In this document: piece after piece, positions 16,207 to 23,373 of the stretch
Layout of the letters: each line of letters begins with the position of its first letter
Position numbering within the stretch: the first letter of the stretch is position 1
Origin: a virus
Length of the DNA stretch: 38,774 nt
IMG/VR virus record: IMGVR_UViG_3300020428_002788
Coordinates: 1 to 38,774 of that record
Reading direction: 5' to 3' (one strand)
Translations under genes and position numbers: made by a program
Notes under the pieces: model-generated
Told to the model about the DNA's origin: nothing
The model's database searches: none
What the model saw: only the letters and a program-made list of their open reading frames with translations

Positions 16207-16935
16207 ATGATTAAGACTACAAAACAATTTACATATAAACTACCTGATGATTATACTCTTCAAACAAATGAAGCAGATTCTTCAGGAACTTGGACATACA
16301 AAGGCCCAAGATATTACGCATGTTATATAAATTCCGGTGGATTTGTTGATACATTTTCGCAAATTTCAGAACCAGAAGACTTAGTAGATAGATCTTCTAG
16401 TGATGATAATATTGCAGCAAATTTTGTTGTTGACGCTAACACTAGTCAAGGCGCTTTACTTGCTTCTATATTTGTTGGAAATCCAGATTCAGATACATCT
16501 GATTCGTCAGTGTTTCCTCATATTTCAATACCAACTCCAAATGGAACAGTTTATAAAAGACCTCATCCAACGCAACCCGATCATACATATGAAAAAAACA
16601 AAATTAAATATGATTTAAATAATGACAAATGGAATGAACCATTTCCTTGGTTTAAACCGTTTATGAAATGGGAAGGAATTGAAGGATGGGTCAAAACTTC
16701 TCGAAAGCTATTTGAAGAAACTCAGGCCGATAGTGCAGGATGGAATGCTTTAACAACTGCTAAGAAAAAAGAATGGACTGATTGGGATAGTGATATGGCA
16801 AACGCTATTAAAAATTATAAAGCTGCAGGATTAAAGCCACACCATATTGTGATTATAGATCCTCCGGGCGTAAGAGATGATGTTTATGATCCTAGCAAAC
16901 CAACACATGATAGTAACGGCAATCCCGTAACATAA
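16207..16935 (+). CDS. Unknown protein after adhesin array, possible fibre-assembly factor
   Basis: A 242-aa protein starting 3 bp after the A2 stop. It opens MIKTTKQFTYKLPDDYTLQT, contains WTYKGPRYYACYINSGGF, and has a central acidic and serine-rich stretch (PEDLVDRSSSDDN). The C-terminal half is tryptophan-rich: NDKWNEPFPWFKPFMKWEGIEG, then a helical region ending AIKNYKAAGLKPHHIVIIDPP. It has a single cysteine, unlike its upstream neighbours. I do not recognise the family. In many phages a chaperone or tail-fibre assembly gene directly follows the receptor-binding gene, so an assembly role is a context-only guess. Confidence 0.5.
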   Translation: MIKTTKQFTYKLPDDYTLQTNEADSSGTWTYKGPRYYACYINSGGFVDTFSQISEPEDLVDRSSSDDNIAANFVVDANTSQGALLASIFVGNPDSDTSDSSVFPHISIPTPNGTVYKRPHPTQPDHTYEKNKIKYDLNNDKWNEPFPWFKPFMKWEGIEGWVKTSRKLFEETQADSAGWNALTTAKKKEWTDWDSDMANAIKNYKAAGLKPHHIVIIDPPGVRDDVYDPSKPTHDSNGNPVT

Positions 16936-16960
16936 AAATACTTTATATATAATTTTACAG

Positions 16961-16989
16961 TTTACAACATAATAAAAATGTTGTATAAT
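16961..16989 (+). promoter_or_regulatory. Sigma70-like promoter TTTACA-N17-TATAAT
   Basis: TTTACA at 16961-16966 and TATAAT at 16984-16989 are separated by exactly 17 bp, an optimal host-type promoter. It stands 35 bp upstream of the GTG at 17024 in the 88-bp gap before the accessory operon. It differs from the late promoters of the virion genes and suggests early transcription by unmodified host polymerase. Confidence 0.65.
16964..16984. repeat. 7-bp inverted repeat inside promoter (operator-like)
   Basis: ACAACAT (16964-16970) and ATGTTGT (16978-16984) are perfect inverted repeats separated by 7 bp. They run from the -35 box to the first base of the -10 box. The size and place suit a dimeric repressor site; a weak hairpin is the alternative. 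Confidence 0.5.
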
Positions 16990-17023
16990 ATTAATATACA
17001 ATTTACACGTGAGGTGCAATACA

Positions 17024-17977
17024 GTGGAAAAAAGATCTTCAGCATTTTTTATGAATGGTGGGGCAGGAAGAGTTCTTAGCTCAATACCCGCATTCGAAAT
17101 TTACGAAAAAGAAAATCCAGATGATGATTTTATCATTGTTTGTGAAGGCGGCATGGAAATGCTTGCTGGTCATCCTACTCTTCATAAGAGATGCTTTGAC
17201 AATTGGCATAAAGATCTCTTTGAAAAATACATCAAACACAGACATTGTATTACTTTAGAACCATATAGAATATGGGAATACTATAATCAAAAAGCTTCTA
17301 TTACCCAAGCATTTGATATTCAAATGTCAAATAAAGGCGTAAGAGATCTTGGTGATCCTACTATCTATTTAAGTTCTATTGAATCCGCAGAAGGTTATAA
17401 TATCATAAAAGATGTGAAAGAAAAATCTGCAAAACAACGTGTTATAGCAATGCAACCTTATGGAAGAAGTTCACAAAGAGTAGGTGAAGAATTAATTGAT
17501 GTAGGTGGAAGATCTTTTAGAACTCAAGATGTAGTAAAGATTGTTAAAAAACTACAACAAAAATATGCTATAATTATGATGACAGAGCACCCTGCTGATT
17601 TTCAAAAAATGGGATGTCCTGATCCAGTAGCCCAACCAGAAGGTGCGCCGTTAAGGATATGGGGTGGAATTATTAAAGCTGCAGATTGTTTTCTTGGATG
17701 CGATAGTGTTGGACAACACATGGCCTATGCTTTAGGGACTCCTGCTGTAGTTTGTATTGGAGCTACGTTTCAAGAAAATATCAGTTATCCAGATAGTAAA
17801 AAGTTTCAAGTTCTTGATTTAGGAGGCGATAAACGAGTTTACGATCCAATTCGTATTTCAATGGAAGATGAAAAAATGCGTACCAACGATGGCATTATGT
17901 CTTTATCTGATGCTGCAGTAAATGAAATTGTAAAAGAGATAGATACAATAGTATCTAATAACCTTAGAGGAAAATAA
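17024..17977 (+). CDS. GT9-like glycosyltransferase (heptosyltransferase-type)
   Basis: About 317 aa from GTG 17024, chosen because GAGGT lies 8 nt upstream; an in-frame GTG at 17009 precedes that ribosome site and is unlikely. The opening FFMNGGAGRVLSSIPAFEIYEK fits the glycine loop of GT-B enzymes. Residues 220-239, ADCFLGCDSVGQHMAYALGTP, match the C-terminal signature of GT9 (LPS heptosyltransferase family), where the Asp in G-x-DS-G and the following His/Met-Ala region bind ADP-heptose. The next strand is VVCIGATFQ. It is first in a coupled operon with the carbamoyltransferase and dioxygenase, next to genes for ADP-heptose synthesis. A heptosyltransferase role is a well-supported inference; other NDP-sugars are possible. 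Confidence 0.6.
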   Translation: MEKRSSAFFMNGGAGRVLSSIPAFEIYEKENPDDDFIIVCEGGMEMLAGHPTLHKRCFDNWHKDLFEKYIKHRHCITLEPYRIWEYYNQKASITQAFDIQMSNKGVRDLGDPTIYLSSIESAEGYNIIKDVKEKSAKQRVIAMQPYGRSSQRVGEELIDVGGRSFRTQDVVKIVKKLQQKYAIIMMTEHPADFQKMGCPDPVAQPEGAPLRIWGGIIKAADCFLGCDSVGQHMAYALGTPAVVCIGATFQENISYPDSKKFQVLDLGGDKRVYDPIRISMEDEKMRTNDGIMSLSDAAVNEIVKEIDTIVSNNLRGK

Positions 17978-19854
17978 TGACTGAAGAAATTAATATGACG
18001 CCCGATATTCCACAACGAGATCTTTGGATTGCAGGAGTTTCAAGAGGACATAATTCTTGTGTTTGCTTATTGAAAAATGGTGAAGTTGTTTTTGCTATTG
18101 AAGAAGAAAGACTTACTCGTCGAAAATATGATGGAGCACCATTAGCTGCATTGAATATGATTTTTGATTATACTAAAAAATTAGATTATTTAGTTCTTGT
18201 ACATACTCAAGGGTTAGAAGTCGGAGGCCACCTTGAATTTACGGGTGAAGATGTATATACTGGATGGGCAAGAAAAATGGGATTGATTGATGATAGTGCT
18301 CAATGGTCACAAGATGGTCATCCTCAAATTATTGAAATATCGGATAGACATCATAAAATGCATGCAGCGTGTGCTTTTTATAGATCTGGGTTTGAAGACG
18401 CAGTAGCTCTTATTGCAGATGGCGCCGGTTCTATGCTTCCATATCATGACCAAATGAGAGGTCAAAGATCAGTATGGGAATATGAAACTATTATGGAATG
18501 CTCATATCCTGCAATATTTAAAACTAGGTATAAGCACGTTGGATGCGCTGATCCAATATTTCCAAGATGGGATCCTAAAGTTGATGGTGAATTTTGTGGA
18601 GAGCCGGGAAATGAAATTTCTATAATGAACGATGATAGAGGTGGAATCACTAAAACATACGAAGCAGTTACTCAATATTTAGGGTGGCAACCTATTGAAG
18701 CAGGTAAAACTATGGGGTTGTTTCCTTATGGAATCGAGAATGGTACACTTCCTCCATTTTTTGACGAATGGTCAAAAATGCCGGGTTCTTTTAATAGAAA
18801 CGTATTTATGCCAAATACCCCTAATGGAGCTTTCGTGAATACTGGTTTTTATGAACAGTTTCAAACAAGTGAAGAAGAAATGGAAGCTGCTAAAGGCGAT
18901 TTTACTAAATTGCAAGTTGGTAGAGATGTCGCATTTAAGGTGCAAAAAGAAACGCAGCGCGAAATGATTAAGCTTATTAAACACGCAGTAGAAATGACAG
19001 GAAAAACAAATGTTGTTATTTCCGGTGGATATGCTCTTAATTGTGTTGCTAATTATGAATATCTTGATGCATTAAAAGAAGAAGGCATTACGATATATGT
19101 CGAACCAGTATCAAGTGACGCAGGAACTGCAATTGGCGGTGCGCTATTTCAACACTATGCGTTAACAAACGAAGACACTATTAGAGATTATGGAAAAACT
19201 CTTTACTTAGGACCCGAATATAATATTGATCATAAAAAAGTTCAAGATGTTTTGCCTGAGAATGGTGTGGTTGTAGACACAGATGATGATGAAGTTGTTG
19301 AACTTTTAACGCAAAAAAATATTGTTTGTGTGTGGCAAGGTAGATCAGAAAACGGTCCTCGCGCGCTCGGGAATAGAAGTATATTATTTGATCCAACGTT
19401 TGCAGACGGAAAGGATTACGTTAATGCAATTAAAAGGCGTGAATATTTTAGGCCGTTTGCAGGAAGTATTTTAGAAGAAGATGTTCATGATTGGTTTGAT
19501 TTAAGAGGAATGGAAAGATCTTCACATATGATGTATGCTGTTAATTGTCAACCTGGGATTGAAGAAAAAATTCCTAGCATTATTCATATAGATGGATCTT
19601 GTAGAATACAAACTGTAAATAAAGAAGAAAATCCTCTTTATCACCAGCTTATTAGTAAGTTTAAAGAAAAAACTGGCGTTCCAATTGTATTTAATACTAG
19701 CTTTAACTTAGGTGGAGAACCTCTTGTTGAAACATTAGAAGATGCAATAAGAACTCTTGAAAACTCTGATCTTGAATACCTTTACTTGCCTGAGCTTAAG
19801 CTAATGATTAATATACCAAATGCAAATGAGGATGCTAGTGGTGAAATATTATGA
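17977..19854 (+). CDS. NodU/TobZ-family O-carbamoyltransferase, full length
   Basis: A 625-aa protein, normal length for this family. The N-terminal Kae1-like (ASKHA) domain has VSRGHNSCVCLL-NGEVVFAIEEERLTRRK, the metal-binding HHKMHA (His125, His126, His129), ADGAGS (147-152) and SGGYALN (349-355). The C-terminal domain carries the hallmark GRSENGPRALGNRS (455-468), REYFRPFAGSIL and VFNTSFNLGGEP. TobZ-type enzymes use carbamoyl phosphate and ATP to make carbamoyl-AMP, then move the carbamoyl group to a hydroxyl of a sugar or small molecule. Its ATG overlaps the preceding stop (TAATG), and its 3' end overlaps the dioxygenase start. With heptose genes nearby, a heptose acceptor is attractive; a nucleotide acceptor is the main alternative. 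Confidence 0.9.
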   Translation: MTEEINMTPDIPQRDLWIAGVSRGHNSCVCLLKNGEVVFAIEEERLTRRKYDGAPLAALNMIFDYTKKLDYLVLVHTQGLEVGGHLEFTGEDVYTGWARKMGLIDDSAQWSQDGHPQIIEISDRHHKMHAACAFYRSGFEDAVALIADGAGSMLPYHDQMRGQRSVWEYETIMECSYPAIFKTRYKHVGCADPIFPRWDPKVDGEFCGEPGNEISIMNDDRGGITKTYEAVTQYLGWQPIEAGKTMGLFPYGIENGTLPPFFDEWSKMPGSFNRNVFMPNTPNGAFVNTGFYEQFQTSEEEMEAAKGDFTKLQVGRDVAFKVQKETQREMIKLIKHAVEMTGKTNVVISGGYALNCVANYEYLDALKEEGITIYVEPVSSDAGTAIGGALFQHYALTNEDTIRDYGKTLYLGPEYNIDHKKVQDVLPENGVVVDTDDDEVVELLTQKNIVCVWQGRSENGPRALGNRSILFDPTFADGKDYVNAIKRREYFRPFAGSILEEDVHDWFDLRGMERSSHMMYAVNCQPGIEEKIPSIIHIDGSCRIQTVNKEENPLYHQLISKFKEKTGVPIVFNTSFNLGGEPLVETLEDAIRTLENSDLEYLYLPELKLMINIPNANEDASGEIL

Positions 19855-20453
19855 TGTGGTTAATAAATCCCGAAGAGCAATCGGCATATAGCTGGGGATT
19901 TAATAATGCTTTAACAGATGAAGGTTGGAAGTCTTTAAACGACTATATTGCTGCTAATCCAACATCAAAGGCAGAGATATTAAATCCACAAGTTGACGAC
20001 AAAGCTTTTAAAGAAAAAGAAGTTCGTGATACTGATATAACGTGGATTAGCAGTGAAAATGAAATTTCAAAACCGTTGTATTTTAATATAGGAAAACTCG
20101 CTGAAGAGGCAAATAACGTTTTTTTTAACTATAATTTGTCAATGGTTGAAACGCTTCAGTATTCAGTATATAATGCTCCGACTGGTCATTATGATTGGCA
20201 TATAGATGCTATGCACAAAGGCCAACATGGACTTACGCGAAAAATTTCGTTTAGTATTGGATTAAATGATCCTAGTGAATATGAAGGCGGTGAATTAATT
20301 ATTGGTGCGCCAGGAATGTATGAAACTTCACACAAATTAGAAAAAAATCAAATTGTATTTTTTAATTCAATAGTAACTCATAAAGTTACACCTGTAACCA
20401 AAGGAGTTAGAAAATCTCTTGTTGGTTGGATTAAAGGTCCAAATTTCGTTTAA
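19851..20453 (+). CDS. 2-oxoglutarate/Fe(II)-dependent dioxygenase
   Basis: A 200-aa protein with the prolyl-4-hydroxylase-like double-stranded beta-helix. Iron ligands are His117 and Asp119 in YDWHIDA and His177 in THKVTPV. Arg187, ten residues later (KGVRKSL), would bind the 2-oxoglutarate carboxylate. Between them sit LTRKISFSIGLND and YEGGELI, as in PKHD-type hydroxylases. ATGA overlap couples it to the carbamoyltransferase, and its stop overlaps the convergent phosphatase gene by 4 bp. It is probably a hydroxylase acting in the same pathway, for instance making or editing the hydroxyl that is carbamoylated. The substrate cannot be read from sequence. Confidence 0.85.
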   Translation: MMWLINPEEQSAYSWGFNNALTDEGWKSLNDYIAANPTSKAEILNPQVDDKAFKEKEVRDTDITWISSENEISKPLYFNIGKLAEEANNVFFNYNLSMVETLQYSVYNAPTGHYDWHIDAMHKGQHGLTRKISFSIGLNDPSEYEGGELIIGAPGMYETSHKLEKNQIVFFNSIVTHKVTPVTKGVRKSLVGWIKGPNFV

Positions 20454-21091
20454 AGAGTTTCTGCAAAATCAAGTAATGATTCGAATACTTTTGTACGTCT
20501 TTTTAATGCTTTGTTTGCAAAGCTGTTCAACTTTTTTAGGTCGGATATGTCCGACTGAACAAGGATCGGTGATATGCCAGCTTTCATTGCCATTTTAGCA
20601 TCCATTACTTGATCACCTATATAATATCCATTTTTATATGGGACTTTAAATTCATCTCTCATTCTTTTTAGCATACCCGTATTTGGTTTTCCAAATATGT
20701 CGTGCTTATTATTTCCTTCATTATAAAGAACACAGTCAATACTTGGGCAGCCATGGTTTCCAAGCAATTCTATAACATACATGTTTCCTTCTTCAACTTC
20801 TTCATGAGTAATTGTTTTGTTAGATAATCCGGGTTGATCGCAAATCATTGCAATTTTATGGCCTTTACGTCTTATCATAGCAATTGCTTTAAATGCATCT
20901 ATAATAGGAATAGCGTTTTCTTTTCTTATTGGCTCACCATTAGTTTCAAACAAAACACCATCTCTATCAAATGCAACCATTGGCTTAGAATATTTTGCCA
21001 TACGTTGCTCGTGTGTTAAGTTTGAATCTTCACTAAGATTCTCTTGAGGTTGAGGGTCTGCTTTCACAGACCCCCACATATTATAACTCAT
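20450..21091 (-). CDS. gmhB: HAD phosphatase, GmhB-like heptose-bisphosphatase
   Basis: A 213-aa protein. HAD motif I is FDRDGV (nucleophile Asp42, acid Asp44), motif II lies at ICDQPG, motif III is Lys135 in GKPNTGM, and motif IV is IGDQVMDAKMA (Asp160, Asp164). KPNTGML recalls the KPxPGM signature of D,D-heptose-1,7-bisphosphate phosphatase and of the HisB phosphatase. The zinc-binding cysteine loop of typical GmhB is missing: only NNKHDIFGKP stands where a CxC pair is expected. A 35-residue N-terminal extension is unusual. It is last in the minus-strand heptose operon and overlaps the epimerase gene by 11 bp, with GGAGG upstream. The family is secure, the substrate inferred from context. 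Confidence 0.7.
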   Translation of the reverse strand: MSYNMWGSVKADPQPQENLSEDSNLTHEQRMAKYSKPMVAFDRDGVLFETNGEPIRKENAIPIIDAFKAIAMIRRKGHKIAMICDQPGLSNKTITHEEVEEGNMYVIELLGNHGCPSIDCVLYNEGNNKHDIFGKPNTGMLKRMRDEFKVPYKNGYYIGDQVMDAKMAMKAGISPILVQSDISDLKKLNSFANKALKRRTKVFESLLDFAETL

Positions 21092-21902
21092 AATTTATGT
21101 AATCCTCCACTGGAAACCAATTCATTTTTACAGTACTATTTAACTTATTAAGATTAGCTTTAGTATATTCTTGATATTGGTTTTTTAAGTTATCAGGCAT
21201 AGGAATTCTATTCACATTGCTTTCATACTTTTCAGCAATCATAATTGCAATTTCTTCAAATGAAGTAGCTACTCCTGTACCAGCATTCCAAATGCCACTT
21301 TCATTTACATCTAACATTCTATAATGTAGTTCACAAATGTCTCCTACAAACACAAAGTCTCTTTTAAAATTTTCAGAGCCTTCAAAAATATCAATTTCAT
21401 GTTTCCAAACTGCTTCATGAAAAAACTTACTTATGGGAGAAGCTTGGTCTTTTTTGTGATCTTCATGTGGACCATATACATTAAAGTAGCGAAACCCTTG
21501 AACTCTACTTATTGGAGACTGTGATTCAACATATCTATCAAACAAGTATTTGCTTGTTGCATAATAATTTAAAGGCTCTTTAGCTCCATCTTCTGTAGAG
21601 TTTTTATTATGGCCATACACAGAAGCAGATGATGCGTATTGTAACATGATATGTTTGTCTTGGCATTCATCATACAACCTTTTACTAAAATCATAATTTC
21701 TTTCTAAGATATGTTTTATATCGCTACACGTGGTATCTGTTTCTGCGCCTAAATGAATGACTGTGTGCATTCCTTTTAGATTAGGAAAATGATCGTCATT
21801 ATCGTAATATTCAAATCCAGTTACGTCGTGACCTTTAGACTTCAAAAAGGTCATCATGTTCTGACCGATGAACCCCTTGTGACCTGTGATTAGAATGTTC
21901 AT
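21081..21902 (-). CDS. hldD: NAD-dependent epimerase, HldD-like (ADP-heptose 6-epimerase)
   Basis: A 273-aa extended short-chain dehydrogenase. The NAD(P)-binding loop is ITGHKGFIG (5-13). HLGAETDTT (50-58) is the block found in ADP-L-glycero-D-manno-heptose 6-epimerase. Catalytic residues fit S-A-S-V-Y-G (92-97) and Y114-x3-K118. FNVYGPHEDHKKDQASPISKF and RDFVFVGDI complete the substrate domain. HldD converts ADP-D,D-heptose to ADP-L,D-heptose, the donor for LPS heptosyltransferases. It is shorter than the roughly 310-aa bacterial enzyme. The start has GAGGG upstream. Its 5' end overlaps the kinase gene by 68 bp. Function is supported by motifs and by four neighbouring heptose genes. Confidence 0.8.
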   Translation of the reverse strand: MNILITGHKGFIGQNMMTFLKSKGHDVTGFEYYDNDDHFPNLKGMHTVIHLGAETDTTCSDIKHILERNYDFSKRLYDECQDKHIMLQYASSASVYGHNKNSTEDGAKEPLNYYATSKYLFDRYVESQSPISRVQGFRYFNVYGPHEDHKKDQASPISKFFHEAVWKHEIDIFEGSENFKRDFVFVGDICELHYRMLDVNESGIWNAGTGVATSFEEIAIMIAEKYESNVNRIPMPDNLKNQYQEYTKANLNKLNSTVKMNWFPVEDYINYEL

Positions 21903-22767
21903 TTTCTATTACCCTCTTTATTTCTTTATCTAACTCGTCATTGTCTAGACAAGTCGTGCCTTGGTGTTTTACAGCTTGCCCAGCCATTGTGTTTGCTACA
22001 ATGATTGATTGATACATATGCATATTCATAAAGCAACACAACGCTAATGCTGCGGTGAAAGTATCTCCTGCTCCTGTTACGTCATAAACTTCTGTTTCAA
22101 TTGCAGGATAATGCTCTATATAATCTCCTACATATACGACTCCTTCTGGTCCAAGTGTCACTAAAAAGTGTTCTACATTTAATTCGTCCCGCGCGCGACG
22201 CGCTTCTACGAGAACTTGTTTAGGATTTAATTCTTTTCCTGTCCATTCTTCAAATTCTTTTTTATTTGGTTTTAATACCCACGCTCCTCGATATTCTTCA
22301 AGAGGTTTTTTAGGATCTACAATACATCGTTTAGCTTTTTGTATTATAGTTTGTGGGTTTTTTATAGTTCCTTTATTATAGTCTGATAATACAACAAGAT
22401 CATAAGGATTATCAATTTCAAATTGATCTTCTACAATCGTTTCTTTAATTGGCTTTTCATGGTCTATTCTTGACATTAAATATTGGTTAGACATAATTCT
22501 TGTTTTATGAGGCATAACTTCTGTGTATTCAAGCTTTCCTTCTACCTTTAACGTTTCGAATATATAGTTATGGATATGATCTTTATAACCATGCAAAAGA
22601 ACATCATTGGTAGCTGCGCGAATGTTAGTGAATACATTTCCTGCACCGCCTAAAGACGATCTTTTGTTAATTAAATTGACAATTGGTACTGGCGCTTCTG
22701 GCGATAAACGGTTTACGTTTCCAGTCCAATATTCGTCAATGATAAGATCTCCTATAACATGAATCAA
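21835..22767 (-). CDS. hldE: HldE kinase domain (heptose 7-phosphate kinase), PfkB family
   Basis: A 310-aa protein matching the N-terminal half of bifunctional HldE. VIGDLIIDEYWTGNVNRLSPEAPVP is an almost exact version of the HldE opening (split here as residues 4-28). SLGGAGNV, LSDYNKG (127-133) and TGAGDTFTAAL (231-241, base Asp235) are the ribokinase-family substrate, linker and ATP motifs. It would make heptose-1,7-bisphosphate from heptose-7-phosphate. The start is TTG, chosen because GGAGG lies 7 nt upstream; the nearby ATG is out of frame. The nucleotidyltransferase half is a separate gene about 2.5 kb away (25286-25681), with the bilin genes and two others between. It overlaps hldD by 68 bp. 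Confidence 0.85.
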   Translation of the reverse strand: MIHVIGDLIIDEYWTGNVNRLSPEAPVPIVNLINKRSSLGGAGNVFTNIRAATNDVLLHGYKDHIHNYIFETLKVEGKLEYTEVMPHKTRIMSNQYLMSRIDHEKPIKETIVEDQFEIDNPYDLVVLSDYNKGTIKNPQTIIQKAKRCIVDPKKPLEEYRGAWVLKPNKKEFEEWTGKELNPKQVLVEARRARDELNVEHFLVTLGPEGVVYVGDYIEHYPAIETEVYDVTGAGDTFTAALALCCFMNMHMYQSIIVANTMAGQAVKHQGTTCLDNDELDKEIKRVIENEHSNHRSQGVHRSEHDDLFEV

Positions 22768-22773
22768 ATTTAA

Positions 22774-22786
22774 TCCTCCGAGGTGA
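22774..22786. promoter_or_regulatory. Back-to-back Shine-Dalgarno sites of divergent genes
   Basis: In TCCTCCGAGGTGA, CCTCC is the minus-strand GGAGG for the kinase TTG at 22767, and GAGGTGA serves the heme oxygenase ATG at 22789. Only 21 bp separate the two coding regions, leaving no room for promoters between them. Confidence 0.7.
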
Positions 22787-22788
22787 TT

Positions 22789-23373
22789 ATGAATAACTTA
22801 AAACAACTTACTAACGATATTCACAGAAAGGCTGAAAATAGCCCTTGGGCAAAGCTTTTAATAAGCGGTGATATGACACCAGAACAATACGGTACATATT
22901 TATGGAACCAATTGGCTGTTTATGAAGCATTAGAAAACCGCGCTCTTGAAAAAAAGGTACTTAGTGCGACTTTGGCAAAAAGATTGAGAAGGGTACATTA
23001 TATTAATGATGATATTAACTACTATCCTAAAATTTGGAAAAAATTTCCAGCTACATTTGAGTACATTGAGTATTGCAAAAAGATTCAACCTGATCAAATT
23101 TGGGCTCACATTTATGTAAGACATTTTGGTGATATGTTTGGTGGCAATATGATTAAAGAAAAATTGCCTAAACCAAAACCACAAATTGATCATATGCCTC
23201 CTTCTGAACTTAAATATCCGGGACAAATGTATTATTATTTTGAAAATAAAAGTGAAATTATTACTGAAGTGAGATCTCAATTAAATGACTCCATGGTTGA
23301 TGAATGTATTTATTGCTTTGAAAGTGCAACTAAACTTTTCAATAATTTAGAAAAACATTACAATGTTTCATAA
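22789..23373 (+). CDS. ho1: Heme oxygenase (HO-1 type)
   Basis: About 194 aa from ATG 22789, with GAGGT 4 nt upstream; the GTG at 22783 lies inside the ribosome site. LTNDIHRKAEN places His12 as the proximal heme ligand, as in the THxxAEN motif of bacterial and cyanobacterial heme oxygenases. HIYVRHFGDMFGGN (G114-N120) corresponds to the distal-helix GDLSGGQ motif. The length is close to the 200-240 aa of the family. It opens heme to biliverdin IXalpha, CO and iron, using reduced ferredoxin. The next gene overlaps by 11 bp and encodes a bilin reductase that would use the biliverdin directly. The pair sits antisense within the heptose operon. Confidence 0.88.
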   Translation: MNNLKQLTNDIHRKAENSPWAKLLISGDMTPEQYGTYLWNQLAVYEALENRALEKKVLSATLAKRLRRVHYINDDINYYPKIWKKFPATFEYIEYCKKIQPDQIWAHIYVRHFGDMFGGNMIKEKLPKPKPQIDHMPPSELKYPGQMYYYFENKSEIITEVRSQLNDSMVDECIYCFESATKLFNNLEKHYNVS

